This document shows, piece after piece, positions 9,883 through 23,100 of a stretch of DNA of 64,000 bases; position 1 is the first letter of the stretch; each line of letters opens with the position of its first letter. A model generated the notes under the pieces. The model ran no database searches. It saw only the letters and a list, made by a program, of their open reading frames with translations, and was not told the DNA's origin. A program made the position numbers and the translations under genes. The stretch comes from Alviniconcha marisindica. Taxonomy: Eukaryota > Mollusca > Gastropoda > Provannidae. The stretch lies in contig JABMCL010000106.1 in the NCBI GenBank assembly GCA_018857735.1, positions 905,001-969,000 on the forward strand, in the 5' to 3' direction.

Positions 9883-10194
9883 CATGGGTGGGTAAGTGGA
9901 TGTGGTAGAGCAGACTTCAGCAATGGAGAAGGGTTCACCTCCATGTGTTGTTTGAAAGTGCCATCCTTGATAGAGTTTTGATTTTGTATTCTGTTCGCCA
10001 TACGTCATGACCCTTTCTTGGTTCCATTTCCAGTTGGTCCATTCAGTAAACTGAGCTCAGTTGTTTTCTCCTGGTTTGTTATTCCTTTGTAGCAAGCAAA
10101 TCACACGCATTCTTTGAGCTGATCACACGCTGCGTGGCCAAACAAAAATAGGCGACACTCTTCTCTCTGTGTCAATCAGTTGTGTTGTAGATGT

Positions 10195-10430
10195 AGCAGT
10201 TCATCTTGTTTTTATTTGCCCTGATGTAACTGTCATGGTTGACCAGCTACCAGTTACATGCCCTGATATAAATGTCACGGTTGACCAGGTACCAGTTACC
10301 TGTGTTGTTTTTGTTTGGCCTGATATGACTGTCACGGTTGACCAGATACCAGTTACCTATTTATCTTGTTTTCATTTGCCCTGATGTAAATGTCATGGTT
10401 GACCAGGTACCAGGTACCTATCTATCTCAT
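10195..10430 (+). repeat. About 60-bp repeat, four diverged copies
   Basis: The core 'tgtcacggttgaccag' followed by 'taccagttac' recurs four times with variable spacers. No exon is recognised. Confidence 0.75.
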
Positions 10431-10611
10431 TTTTGCTTGCAACCTCCCTTTCCTCCCTCTCTCCCTGAAAGATTCAGAGCCTGTTCCGCTACTTGTGAGT
10501 TGGATGAGTGGCTTTTTGTTGTTGTTGGTGTGTTTGTGAGTGTTTTCCCAGGACTGGGTATAGTGTCCACGACCCTACCTCCCACTGTGCTCCAAGTGCT
10601 GTCAGCACCAC

Positions 10612-11050
10612 CAAATCTCAGTCTGAAACAGATGAGGCCTAGAGTGCATATGCGGAATCAAACAGGGGAGCTAATTCTCATTGACAGACATCACAAAAAC
10701 ACAACAACAAAGACCTGAGTTGCTTACAGCAACACTCACCTGGCTTGTGAGTAAATACAAGGTACGTAAACTCCACCAAGTACACATCAGTTTTACGCAG
10801 TTTGAGTTTGATGACATACTTTTTGCTTTCTTTTTTGTGCCCGAAAGTATACAATCATGAAACAATGACAACAAAAAGTGACATCATATTGGCATTATAG
10901 TTTGGTGGAGTTTATCTGTCTTGTATTTACTCGCATGCCAGTTGAGTTACGGTAGGTGACTCGGGTCTTTGTTGCTGTGTTCATTTGAAAATTTTTGAGT
11001 GATAATTAATGCCTTTGTTGATTTTTGCCACCAAGTCTCATTTTGTCTGT
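10612..11050. mobile_element. Fold-back (MITE-like) element, best-preserved copy
   Basis: The left arm (about 10612-10785) reads 'aaacagatgaggcctagag', then 'caacaacaaagacctgagt' and 'acgtaaactccacca'. The right arm (about 10905-11048) is its reverse: 'tggtggagtttatc', 'gtatttactcgcatgcca', 'gtgactcgggtctttgttg'. About 115 bases lie between. No open frame of note. The long inverted arms could fold into a hairpin when transcribed. Confidence 0.75.
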
Positions 11051-12897
11051 TTCTTTTCCATGAAAAAATTTGTTGTTTCGGTTATCATCTTGTTGGAATT
11101 GTTTGATTGGTAGCTATTTTTTGTGGATGTACTCTTAACATCAGTGGTTGTGTTTTGTGTGTCAAGTTGAGATGTTGTGATTAATTCTAGACACCAGTCA
11201 TAATTTTGGTTTGTACCCGTTTCACTACTTTCAGCCGTTTTTTAATACTTGTTAAATGAGTCATTTCTTATTCTTTGGATCAGGCATTTTAGATTGAGTC
11301 AGTTTGACAAGAGTTTGCTTAAGAAGGTTTGACTTTTGTGTCTCTGTCATTAAAAAGAATTCATTCCAATGCTTTGCATGTACTGTGCTTGCCCATGAAA
11401 TTGGATGCTGGGCTGGTTTGTCGGGTGCCAGCTCTTTCACGTTTCAGTACTGGAGGGATACGTTGAACATGTTTGTAGCTTCGTTTCTTTACCATTTCTT
11501 TTTAGATTAGAAATCTGCAAATTGAATGAATTGGTGCTTGTGCTTTTTTTCTCCCTGTTTGTAAGACTTTGTGTTGAATATTCCATCATTACAGTGTGTT
11601 CTGACGCAGTTACCTCTCGTCTTTTAATGAAATTGGCCTTTTTAAAACTTGCTTCTGTTCATTGAAATGTTTTTGTCTTATTAATTTTTTTTATCTGCTA
11701 CTGTTACGGCTTTGTTATGTACTGGGTTGGTTTAGCAATTGACTCCTTTGTGTGCTATGCTTATGTTTTCTTACCTTTGCGTACTATTTATGCTTTCTTT
11801 CCTTTGTGTGTTGTATTTATGTCTTAATTCTTACTTTTGCCTGTAGGGCTTTCGACACACTTCGCTAATGTTTGGTCATTTTCTTTTTAAAGATTTTTTA
11901 TTTTTTTTGGTGTCTGCCTAGATGTAGTCTGATTCAGGAATGGTTTTACATCTGCCTAGATGTAGTCTGATTCATAAACTAAGACCCTCCCCTCCCCCTC
12001 CCCCCTCCACACATGCCCTTCCTCCCCCCCCCCCCCCCCCCACCCCACCTCATGCACCCCACTGATTCCTGTTGTAAATATTTGTGGGTGTTCTTGATGC
12101 TGATCTCAACTCAGACCGAAACAGATTTCCTATGGTGTTGGTGTACTCATGTTCTTCATGATGGTGCTGTGTTCTTGCTTGCTCTGTAGTGGTTGGTAGA
12201 AGTCTGTAGCTCTGCTGCTTTTCTTTCTTTCTTGCTGAAAAAGAAGAAGAACAACAACAACAAAAAACAACATCTGTGTGACTTTACTGACTTTATGACA
12301 AAGAGTTTTCAGACTGAACAAGTTAGTGCATGCACACCCTAGGACTTTAGCCAGAAACATACAGCAACTATACGAAATAAGCAAACATTGACAAACTTCT
12401 GTTGAAGAGTAGACTGCTTCTGTGTCTACAGGCAAAAGAGCAGGACTCGGGGGAAAAGATGGTTTTCAGATATTGCTGGTGTTTCCAAACACAAAAACAA
12501 TGAATGAAACGACCCAAAGACCCAAATTGCATATTAGACCCAAAGTGCATGATATCAGACCCAAAGACCCAAATTGCATTATGCTAGGCCCCAAGAGAAA
12601 TTCTACTGTCTGGTTTGCATGCTTTTTTTTCCTTTTCCGTTTGTGTTTTCTGTCCGCTCAGTATGGCCTTACAGACTGTTTCTTTGCTGCAGGGAGGCAT
12701 TGCGTGTTTCTCAGTTTTCTTCTAAATGTATAGAAGCTAAATGCTAGCAGTCATTCTTGCTTCAGACTTTTCTAAATGTATAATCACAGAAAATGTGAGA
12801 TAACTTTTTTCATGTTACTGTTACATTTTTTTTTTAATGAGCCTGTCCTCTCAGAGTGATTTTTTCTTCCATGGTGCAAATGTCTATCTTTTGTGTG

Positions 12898-12963
<66 letters not shown>

Positions 12964-13061
12964 GTGTGTGTTGTGTGTGTGTGTGTGTGTGTGGTGTGTG
13001 TGTGTGTGTGTGTGTGGTGATGGGTGCATGGTGTGTGTGTGTGTGTGTGTGTGTTGTGTTT

Positions 13062-13132
<71 letters not shown>

Positions 13133-14798
13133 TGGGTGCATGTGTGTGTTTGCGCTGGCTTTCTCTCTTACATTTCCTCTTTTGAGCTGCCATGTCTCTT
13201 TCGTTGCTGCACTACATGTTCTAAATGTGGACTGGGCGCTGGATTCTGCAGCATCTCTCTCGTGAAGCGTGCTGGGAAATGTCTTAATTTCTTGCAGTTT
13301 TGCACCTGTTAAGACTGCACCTGTTCTGTTCCCTGTTCCCATTTTTTTTTTTTTGTGTGTGTGTGTACATGCGTGCGTGTGTGCATGCGTATGTGTGTGA
13401 GTGCACCTGCATGTGCGCATGCTTGTGTGAGAATAGTTTGAACTGAAATGCAGCAACTCAAGTTTGATGTTTCCATTTTGACAGTGGTGAAATTGTCAAA
13501 ATACTTACTAATTTGCAAACTGTCAAGGTATGAACTTGTGCACCAGTGCTTTTCGCAAACGGAATTTATATATTTTTCTATTTATGGGGGAGGCACGTTC
13601 GCTTCTTCTGTTCCATTTGCTGACTTCTGACCTTTTGTATAAACTGCTTTTGGAAATCTATTTTTGTAACGTGTGTTGATGTTGTGGAAAGGTGTTTTTC
13701 TTTCTGTGTAGTTTGCTTACCTTGGTTGCGTGCATCAGACCGTCTCTCAGGATCACGTGTAGAAGGATTAATGGTGTCGGTGGTTCATCCTGTCCACCTC
13801 ATGTGCCAGTTATTCAAGTCAGCTTTTCTTCTTCGCCTGTCTTGTGTTTATAACGGAAGGAACAGAGAATGGACCCAGAAGCACCTCTAATTAAAGGGGC
13901 AGACATCAAAAGGATCCTGTGCCCTGTACCATTTAGGGCAGTTTCTACCTACATTTGGGTTTTGTGGGTCAGTTGCAGGCCGTGTGTTAATAGGGTGGGC
14001 AACTTGTGTGCCTATTCTTGTGTATGTGGAGCATACATGGGCAGAATTGCTTCTTAATTATAGACAGGATTGATTCTGAACTTTAACGCCATAACAGATG
14101 CACGGTGTGACCAAGCAAGACTGAATGCCATGGGGTGAATGAATCGGAACAGCAATACGAACGCTAGAAACTTGTTTACATGGCCTATTCCAACAGACGA
14201 GATCCAAAGAATTCCAAAGAAACCAGGGGGCCAGTCAGAGACATCAGCTAAATGCCATAAATTCCCTGACGAGACAAGCGACTCTTTTAACTCAAACTGA
14301 GGCCCAAAATGTTGCCTGCTGACCTGCCAGGTCACACGCTTGAAATATGAGGTGATGCAACTGGCCAATCAGGAAGCTTGTTTTTTCCTCCTAACTAGTA
14401 CAGGCAAAAGTGGGCACAGAGCTAGATCTGCAGAGAATATTGTGGTCTGTGGACATTCTGTGGAGAGTTCACAAACACTCTAGTATCCACAGTCGCGTTG
14501 TACACCCAATTTAACGCATGGTTAAAGTTTTTCTCCGAGTCGCACTTTAGTCCTTTTGTTCTCCATCATGAAATCACTCATTTTAACTGTTTGCTGACTC
14601 TTGCTGCGATGTGCTGTTGGTTGAGAAAGGGGTTTAGGACAGCAGATAGCCAGTTGTTTGAGTACAACGTAGGCTAGTCTGGCTGTTTTGCTTCATTCTT
14701 CATAGTAATTTGTGCAATACTCAGTGCATGCGGTCTTATGTCCCTCTTGGTTACTAACACTAGAGCTGCTTAGTTTTTGCATTGTGACTGTTTCTATC
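11051..14798. other. Unassigned sequence between repeats
   Basis: I see no gene in this stretch. It holds a C-rich block (about 11985-12042), a short 'agacccaaagacccaaattg' repeat near 12510-12590, the TG microsatellite listed separately, and scattered T-rich tracts. It lies downstream of both Piezo (+) and CHMP1A (-), so parts could be untranslated tails. Confidence 0.4.
12895..13137. repeat. Compound (TG)n microsatellite
   Basis: TG runs are interrupted by TTG, GGTG and a 'gatgggtgcatg' motif that occurs twice (13018 and 13131). Long reading frames across it on both strands are artefacts of the dinucleotide. Confidence 0.98.
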
Positions 14799-15310
14799 GG
14801 GCGATTCATGTGGAGTTGTTAACTCCCTTGACTTTTGCCCGGCGTTGCTTAAGTCCCTTGGCTGCTTTTACTTCTGGTGCGTACTTTCTTCACAATGGAA
14901 GGTGGTGACCGTAAATTTGCAAATTTTACACTGCCAGCTTTAAAGGCATTTTTGGAAGCCCGTAGTCATAATGTGTCTGGAAATAAGCAATAACTTGTTG
15001 CTCATGCTATAGGATGCGCCAAAACGCATTTTTTCTATGAACTCACGATCTTTTGGTCAGCCAAAAAATGACGCAAAAACACTTTTTTCCCCACCCTCCA
15101 TCCTTTTTCTATGGTAATTTTTGCAACTGCAACAGTATTGGCATTTGTACTGCTTCACGATTCTAGGTTCAACTTCCACTGTTATACACAGCGTGAAGCA
15201 ACGCCTACTCAGAAATCGAGCCCGGAAGTGCGCTGCGACCTCTCGCGACTTCTTGTGTGAAAGATTACAAAGTGCATTCACTCTAGCAAACCAGCTTCGC
15301 TGAATCGCCC
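14799..15310. mobile_element. Non-autonomous DNA transposon with a decayed SAP-domain reading frame
   Basis: Ends are inverted: 'gggcgattca' at 14799-14808 and 'tgaatcgccc' at 15301-15310, about 510 bases apart. Inside, from the ATG near 14895, a + frame encodes about 32 residues including FTLPALKAFLEARSHNVSG, which resembles the start of SAP DNA-binding domains (L-x-x-F-L-x-x-R-x-x-x-x-S-G). It is broken by a stop just after GNKQ, with further SAP-like residues (LVAHAI) beyond. I read it as the remnant of an element whose protein began with a SAP domain. Target-site duplication is unclear. Confidence 0.5.
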
Positions 15311-15319
15311 AATACCCAA

Positions 15320-15560
15320 ATGCATGAAAGGTTAGAAAGAACACTATTAGGACAAAAAAGAACACTATTAGGAAAAAATGCAAGATGCAAATTTTCGGGG
15401 TACAACATGCAAATTTTCAGGGTATTCCCCCAAAAAATTCGCATGTTGTACTCTGAAAGTTTGCATGTTGTGTTTTTTCCTAATAAATACCGTTCTTTTT
15501 AACCTTTTATGTGTTTGGATCTTGTTTTAGAACGCTAGCAGTCATTCTTGTTGCAGATTT
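15320..15560. mobile_element. Palindromic MITE-like element
   Basis: 'gaacactattaggaaaaaat' and 'gcaaattttc' on the left mirror 'gaaagtttgcatgttgtg' and 'ttttttcctaataaatac' on the right, with a second inverted pair inside. The right flank ('aaccttttatgtgtttggat' ... 'aacgctagcag') recurs, sometimes reversed, at 27335-27430, 31570-31700, 52010-52190 and 61770-61890, so it is a dispersed family. Confidence 0.65.
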
Positions 15561-16107
15561 TATTTTCTGCTTGTATACCCATTTCTATACCCTTTTTGTC
15601 TTGACCATTTCTGTGCTGTCCTTTGTATAGTCTTTACAGTTATATTTTGTGGCAGAGTCATTGTTTTATGTTGTGTGGTGATACGCTGGGTTGTTGGTTT
15701 ATATAAAAAAATAAAAATATAAATGAGGACTGTAAACTGATTAACTTTTAACTGTGCAATTAATCACTAGTAAGCTGCTGTGCTTTAAAAAAAAAAAAAA
15801 AAAAAAAAAAGAAAGTTATAATACTAAAAAAAATATTGAGATAGTTTAAGGTGCATGTTAGTGGTGGAAATGTTTTTATGTTGTGTGTTTACTGTACATT
15901 TTGCTGGCTTTTTAAATAGCATTGGTGGGACTATTGCTTTTTTATTTGATGCAGTCTTTGCTGGTTAGTTTTGCTATATATTTGGCACTGGGATTTTTGT
16001 GTGTGCAATATGAATTGATGTACCCCAACTGATCAGTATATATTGATGTACACAAACTGATCAGTATAAATACCGATATACGCAAACTGATCAGTAAGAA
16101 CTATAAT

Positions 16108-16460
16108 TTGCTGCATATTGCATCGTACGGAACATCACTTTCAGTTGCTCGACTCAGTACAGGCTAATCATCTCATTCATACTGTATTTGTCACTGATAT
16201 TGTCATGATAATTTGTTCACATACGCAGTTTCAGCTTATTTCAAATCTTGGTTCTACCATGTCAGCAGAATGATACTGAAAGCTGTTTGCATATTGCATC
16301 ATATGGAACATCACTTTTAGTCGCTCCACTGAGGCTAATCATCTCATTCATACTGTATTTGTCACTAACATTGTCATGATAATTTGTTCACATATACGCA
16401 ATTTCAGCTTATTTCAAATCTTGGTTCTACCATGTCAGCAGAATGATATGTCAGCTGTTC
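16108..16460 (+). repeat. Tandem duplication of about 178 bp
   Basis: The two halves share 'ggctaatcatctcattcata', 'tactgtatttgtcact' and 'cttggttctaccatgtcagc' in order, with about 90% identity by eye. The surrounding 15561-17581 holds no gene I can recognise, only poly-A and poly-T tracts (15786-15810, 16640-16740) and a G-run near 16826. Confidence 0.9.
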
Positions 16461-17581
16461 GCTTTTGTTTGCATCAAGCATGGTTGAAGAATTGGATGAG
16501 ACTGCTGTTAGCTGTAGCTGTAGCAAGTTGAAGAAACTGGCAGATTTTTGTTGTTGTTGTTTGATTGTGGGTCAGAGCAAGTGCTTATAATAATGTCAAG
16601 TCTGATTTTTGTCTTGCGTGTTACCTAGAGAATTTAAAAAAAATATAGTGTTTTTTTTTCACACTTTTTTCTTTCTTTCTTGTTTTTCGTAACTCGGCAC
16701 TTTTTAACATATCCTTTTTTTTTTTTCTTCTGCCGAGGAAAAACTCACAGCAGCATACACCCTGCTTTGCCATCAACTATTTCATTAAAAAAAGAAAAAA
16801 AGGAATCAATGAAAAGAAAAAAAAGGGGGGGGGGAACCATCCTGAAATGCACCAGCTAGCCTTTGCATTCTGCAGCATCTTTTTTCCTTTGCCTGTACAT
16901 AGATGAAACGCTCAGAGGCAGCGGCAGCTGTTTGGTGCAACTGAATCTTCTGCATGTTTTGTGTGAGCATCAGTCCTGCTGGCTGTTTAGACGCAGCAGC
17001 CAAGTAAAGTGTTGTTTTACTATGTTGGCCTCCGCATCTTTTGTTCTTCTTTGCACCAGAGATATTCCGTACCGAGGTTGCACAGTCCACACCCACACGC
17101 CGAGACAGGCGTGGTGGGGAACTGCCCATAGCAGCTTGGCCGGGTGGTTCACTGCAGAGGCTAACACTCGACTCTGTGGTAACTGTTGGCTGATAGTGGG
17201 AAGAAGGTGCATTTGTAGTGCTTTGTTTTGCTTCAAGTAAGTATCAAAGCAGGAAGGGGAACGACCTGGGCGTAATTATCACACATCTTCTCTCTGGTGG
17301 TACTTTGCAGTCTGTGCAGTGTTCTCTTGCTGCTGTCAGCTTAATCCAGGCAAATAAAAAAAATAAAAAAATGCTTAATCCAAGGCAAATACTTAAAATT
17401 TGTCCCCCCCCCCCCCTTTTTTTTGTTTGTTTTTTTTGAAGATGGCTGTTCAAAGGACTGTGTCATCTTGGTACAGAATTTCCTTGTTCACACTATGTCT
17501 GCCTCGGTGTCTTTGTTCTTCACTTCGGAGATAATCAATGATTAGTTTTGCACAGCACACATTTTTGGGGCACAGCCAGAT

Positions 17582-17817
17582 TTAACCCCTTCACTGCCCC
17601 AGCCTGTAAAATGTCTGGGCTGAAGGATGCAGGGACGCGCCTGCAAACAGTAGACCGTTTTCCAGTCCTATCACTCACCTGCTTTCAGTGCTATGCATTT
17701 TGATGAAAATCCTTTCACATCCCATTGCAAAAAAAGAAAGCGAAAAAGGCCCAAGGGTTTGAAATTTGGACTTTTGTCGGCTGTGTTAAAGTGACATCAT
17801 GGCAGTGAAGGGGTTAA
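17582..17817. mobile_element. piggyBac-type MITE, 236 bp
   Basis: A perfect 17-base inverted repeat closes both ends: TTAACCCCTTCACTGCC at 17582-17598 and its reverse complement at 17801-17817. TTAA at both outer ends fits the piggyBac superfamily target site, with element ends starting CCCC. No open frame inside, so it would depend on a transposase from elsewhere. Confidence 0.85.
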
Positions 17818-18486
17818 GTACCATTTAATCACAGGAGAACAAATTCTGAGATAAGGTTGTGTGACAGAACATTTAAAATTGTGTTTATGCTCATTTACAC
17901 AGTGGCTTGGGCTGCTGTGTTTACACCTTCAATCCAGACACGACTTGAGTCAGGTGTTTGATGTCATTGTTGCGCCCAAATGTGTCGCCCATCTGCTGTT
18001 ATTCACAACTTTCCTTCTGGCTCTTTCTTCCGTAACAGGAGGCTGCCATAACTGTTACTAAAATTAGAAAACTTGTCAAATTTTATTTTGAAAACAAACA
18101 AACAAATGCTCCTGAACACCTGTTTTGCGTGTCCAATGTTTCTGGTGTAATGCCAGTGCCAAAATATTAAAGACCAACAAAAGATTTAACACGTGCCACA
18201 GAGACTGAACAGCGACGCAGGATATAGGGCACATAATTATTGTGGCATGATAATTTGTAGACTGTTTTGGAATCAGACTGTTTGAGGATAAAGACTTTGG
18301 TAGCAGAAAGTTGTGAATATTTCCAGACCACAGTTGCATTGCAGACAACAGATGACATAAACACAGCGGTGTCAGAACATGTGTATTGTTCCCCTGTACC
18401 TCAACAGTTTCTAGCGATTAAAAGAGAGAAGAAACAGATTTCCATTCAAATGATAACAGACGCCTATTTAATTAAGCTTTTGTAAC

Positions 18487-18492
18487 TTTATT
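18487..18492 (-). terminator. Candidate poly(A) signal of CHMP1A
   Basis: TTTATT on the + strand is AATAAA on the minus strand, about 1.66 kb after the CHMP1A stop. A nearer candidate lies at about 19998-20003, only about 150 bases after the stop. I cannot tell from sequence which is used. Confidence 0.35.
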
Positions 18493-18594
18493 CAAACAAA
18501 CGTCCACATCATTCTCTCCCCAGATTCACTTCAGTCACACCATCACACATTCATGGACATGTCTGCCATTCCACCAGCTGTCAGATACACAGAA

Positions 18595-18935
18595 AGTACA
18601 CAGGAAGGATATGAATACACACGTAAGGGCTAAATGCTCTAGAGAGTCCAAGCTCAGTGAGCTTATCGATTCCACACTTGCAGCATGAACAGGGAAATGG
18701 CAATTTTTTTTACAGAGAGTGTGAGGAAGGCTATGAATATATGCGTAAGGGCTAAATGTTGTAGAGAGTACAAACTCACTGAGCTTATCCGTTCCACACT
18801 TGCAGCATGAACAGAAATGGCAACAGATTTTACAGAGTCTGAGGAAGGCTATGAATATATGCGTAAGGGCTAAATGCTCTAGAGAGTACAAACTCACTGA
18901 GCTTATCCGTTTCACACTTAACTCGGCATGCATTT
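18595..18935. repeat. About 112-bp repeat, three copies
   Basis: 'cgtaagggctaaatgctcta', 'gagagtacaaactcactgag' and 'ccacacttgcagcatgaaca' recur three times. The array lies in the region downstream of the CHMP1A stop and may be in its 3' UTR. Confidence 0.88.
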
Positions 18936-19139
18936 GCTGGACAGTTTCAAGTATCGCTTCCAGTCTGCAGGCTCTTTGCTGGGTACACAGACAAAACGGA
19001 AAATGTTGTTGATCACTTTCATGAAGCGATATTCTCTGCTCTCGAGTAGATTCACTGCGCTCTTGTCGCATGCGACTCTAAATGAGTGACTGTAGCTCCC
19101 TACAGCATGCTTTGAATATCCACCCAAGTAGTGCAGTTA

Positions 19140-19490
19140 CAACGCCGTTTCCTTCTTACATGGCTGGAGCCAATCAAAACTGCAGCCATCTCAGCGCATT
19201 TTGTGTAAACCCAACAGCTATGCACCGTGTCATGTCCCTTCATGCAAAGCCACATATGTAAGGTGCATGCCTATTTAGCTGTAACCAGCCACCTGCAACT
19301 TTTGGCAGAATGACCAGGTTTTTTTACACGCTACTGCAGTAACACGGGGATGGAACGGATACCAAAATACGAGTCAGCACAAAAAGCTGACCCTGGAGAA
19401 GAAAATTCTCCTGCTGCTCCTGCCGGGACTCAAACCCACAAACTTTTGATCTTGAACCACTCTAATGCACTCTAACGCCTTAAGAACCCT
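19140..19490 (-). mobile_element. tRNA-derived SINE (family A), minus strand
   Basis: Read from 19490 on the minus strand: a damaged tRNA-like head, box B 'gggtttgagtccc', then the family body ('ccatccccgtgttactgcag', 'ctggttacagctaaata', 'atgtggctttgcatg', 'gagatggctgcagtttt'). The same body is at 42260-42715 and 48495-48880. It lies in the downstream flank or 3' UTR of CHMP1A. Confidence 0.8.
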
Positions 19491-19888
19491 ACCTCTGAAT
19501 CTTTAAATTAGAAGTTTTCATCATGGTTAACCCACGCAATGCACGCACACACATGCATGCATGCAGGTACACACACATTTGCACAGGCATTCTCATCAGT
19601 GACGCACAGTAGCTGAATAAGAGCAGTTTACCTGTAACCTGAACATCGTATATTTACACACACACACCATAAAAGAAGTACAGTACCAAATCAGTCCGGC
19701 TTTTCGTTCATCATCACCTCACCGACAAAAAGCCGCACACTTCAATAATATACGTTAAAGGGGATTTAAACAGCAGAATCACTCTGCAGTTTCATTGGTC
19801 ATCACAAAAAGGTGGCCACAACCCACAACACAACCTCGGAAGAGAAAAACCAAGGTTCATCTGCTTGCCCAGCTTGCCTCTGGGACAA

Positions 19889-19890
19889 CC

Positions 19891-19924
<34 letters not shown>
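19889..19924. repeat. Poly-C run of about 34 bases
   Basis: A long homopolymer; its true length is uncertain in any assembly. Its complement is a G-run on the CHMP1A transcribed strand. Confidence 0.9.
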
Positions 19925-20149
19925 TGCGCGCGGCAACCGATGTTTAAGACCACTTTTAATGTTGGGCAATGATTCTGGTGTACTGCAAGAGCGAAATTTT
20001 ATTCGTCACATTTTGCCTTGCACACCTGCAGTTCCAGTGCACACCCAGGTAACTGAGGGCACATATGTACATAATTTGTTTGTTGTGAAACAGTCGCTAC
20101 ATGTGTACAGCAGGTTGGGATCGGGGTTTGCTGGCTGCTGCTGCCGCTG

Positions 20150-20171
20150 CTAGTTCCGGAGAGCTTGCAAC
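20150..20171 (-). CDS. CHMP1A: CHMP1A exon 7 (last)
   Basis: After acceptor 'tttgtgttgcag' the first G completes Arg193 (CG|G); then LQALRN and TAG at 20152-20150. This tiny exon supplies the second half of the MIM1 motif, which was the reason for looking for it. Confidence 0.88.
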
Positions 20172-23100
20172 CTGCAACACAAAGAACAGAAATGACCCAG
20201 AGAGAAAACATGTTTGTTTCTGAAATCTGTCTCTAATTTGCAAAACAGCAAGGACATTTACCCCGCCCCCCCTCCAACACACACACTTTTTGGGGGGAGG
20301 GGAAGGGAGTACTCTGGATTAAAATTCAATCAACCACAAATATGCAACTTGCCAGCCTGTAACTTGAGGGGCCATCTGGCTGGCACACACACACACACAC
20401 ACACACACACAGATACACACCAACACACACACACACACACATATTACTGTGATCTGAGGATATTGTCTGGCACAAATATGGTAGGTAGATAATTTGGTGT
20501 TTTATGCCCAGTCAATCAGGGCAACTGGCACAATACATGTACACACACTGATGCACACACCAACAAGGACACACATCCTCACACATGCTGACAAACACAC
20601 ACATAGTGTCATACCTATGATACATAGGATGACTGACACAAGCACAAACTAACACAAACGCACAGTGGCAAATACACACACTCTCTCCCTCTCTGCACAC
20701 CAGTGATACATAGGATGACTGACACAAGCACAAACTAATGCAGACACAGTGGCAAATGCACACACTCAGTTTCACAAATACAGTGGCATACCAGTGACAC
20801 ATCAGATGACTGACACAAACACACACTAACACAGTGGCACATCCACAAATACACACACATGCACACAAAAACACACACACACTCTTTTTCTCTCAGACAC
20901 ACAGTGGCAAATATGCACACACTGTGGCAAAGACGCACACACACATGCACACACACACAGTGGCAAAGACGTGCATTCACACACAGTGGCAAAAACTTGC
21001 GCGCGCACACGCACACACACACACACAGTGGCAAAGACACACCCCCCCCCCCTCCCCCCACACAAACAAAACACACACGCACACACGCCACACACACACA
21101 GAGTGGCAAAGACACCTCCCTCCACACACACACACACACACACAGAAAAACTACTCACCGCCTGGACAAGTCATCCTCCCGCGCCTGGTCAGTGGTTTTG
21201 GAGGTGGAGGCCACAGAGGCGGAGGGCGCATGCAGTTCCTTCAGCTGGTCGATGACCTCCAGCCCGTTTTCCTCCGCCACCTGCGTGATGAGGGCCTCCA
21301 CCTGGTCTGTGGGCGCTGACAGCGTCATGGCCGCCCCCATCGACTGGTCCATCGTCTGGGGAAAGGCATCAATGTTGCCATCAGGACATGGGTCAATGTT
21401 GCCATCAGAGCATGCATCAATTGTTGCCATCAGGATATATATATATATGCATCAATTGTTGCCATCAGGATATATATGCATCAACTGTTGCCATCAGGTC
21501 ATGCATCAACGTTGCCATTAGGGCACCCAACAATATTGCTTCAGCACATGCATCAATGTTGCCGTCATGATACCAACTGATGTTGCCATCAGGATACTAA
21601 CCGATGTTGCCCTCAGGGTACCCACCGATGTTGCCTTCAGGGTACCCATCAATGCTGCTATCAGGACATACATTAATGTTGCCATCAGGACCTGCATCAA
21701 TGTTGCCAAATTGGGGCACTCATCAATCTTGCCATCAGGGCATGCAGGACTTGTTGCCATCAGGACCTGCATTAATGCTGTCATCAGGGCACCCATCAGT
21801 GTGGCCATCAAGGGATGAGGTGGACTACCAGGGGTGGACTATCAAGGAGTGGATTATCGTGGTGTACTATCAGTATCAAGGGTTGGGCTATCAAGATACA
21901 GACCCAAACGAGAGTATACAGAGTGCTTCTGCACACAGCAATACTCACCGCAGTCCTGACGTCTAGATCTTCAAACTGTTTCTCAAACTTGGACATGATC
22001 TGCTCCACCTGCAAATGAACCCGAGGAGTAAGTCATAAAAAAAACTAATAACAGTAGAGCATTCATGGCACCCCATCTTGTAAGAGCCTGGAGTACTTAC
22101 AAAGACACAAGGATATATTCATTTTATTACACACACACTACAAAGACATGCACGATGGGTTGGCAGAATGAGAAGAAAGAAAATGACAGATCAGTGAGCT
22201 GAAGAGAAGAGATGGGTTTTCAGTTTTGACTTAGAAGAAGAAAGTGAAGACAAATGCCTGAAAGAGAGCGGAAGAGAATTCCAGATTTCAGGCCCAATGT
22301 CTTGGCAAGATCTCTTCCCCAGGGTCCTCCTGCCCATCATAGGAACAGGGAACATCCAAGTATTCAAGGCTGGGTGAAGAGAGCAAGGAGGAGAGTAGGG
22401 CTGAAACAACTCAGAGAGGCATGGAGGAGAGTAGGGCTGAAACAACTCAGAGAGGCATGGAGGAGAGTAGGGCTGAAACAACTCAGAGAGGCATGGAGGA
22501 GAGGAGAGCTGAAACAACTCAGAGAGGCATGGAGGAGAGGAGGCTGAAACAACTCAGAGAGGCATGGAGGAGAGGAGAGCTGAAACAACTCAGAGAGGCA
22601 TGGAGGAGAGTAGGGCTGAAACAACTCAGAGAGGCATGGAGGAGAGTAGGCTGAAACAACTCAGAGAGGCATGGAGGAGAGTAGGGCTGAAACAACTCAG
22701 AGAGGCATGGAGGAGAGGAGAGCTGAAACAACTCAGAGAGGCATGGAGGAGAGTAGAACTGAAACAACTCAGAGAGGCATGGAGGAGAGGAGGCTGAAAC
22801 AACTCAGAGAGGCATGGAGGAGAGTAGGGCTGAAACAACTCAGAGAGGCATGGAGGAGAGGTAGAGCTGAAACAACTCAGAGAGGCATGGAGGAGAGAGG
22901 GCTGAAACAACTCAGAGAGGCATGGAGGAGAGTAGGGCTGAAACAACTCAGAGAGGCATGGAGGAGAGTAGGGCTGAAACAACTCAGAGAGGCATGGAGG
23001 AGAGAGAGCTGAAACAACTCAGAGAGGCATGGAGGAGAGTAGGGCTGAAACAACTCAGAGAGGCATGGAGGAGAGAGAGCTGAAACAACTCAGAGAGGCA

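Noticed and set aside
9736..10008. Thr/His-rich and Cys/Val-rich proteins across TG microsatellites (also 12784-13456, 20834-21521)
   Set aside because: Pure dinucleotide translations.
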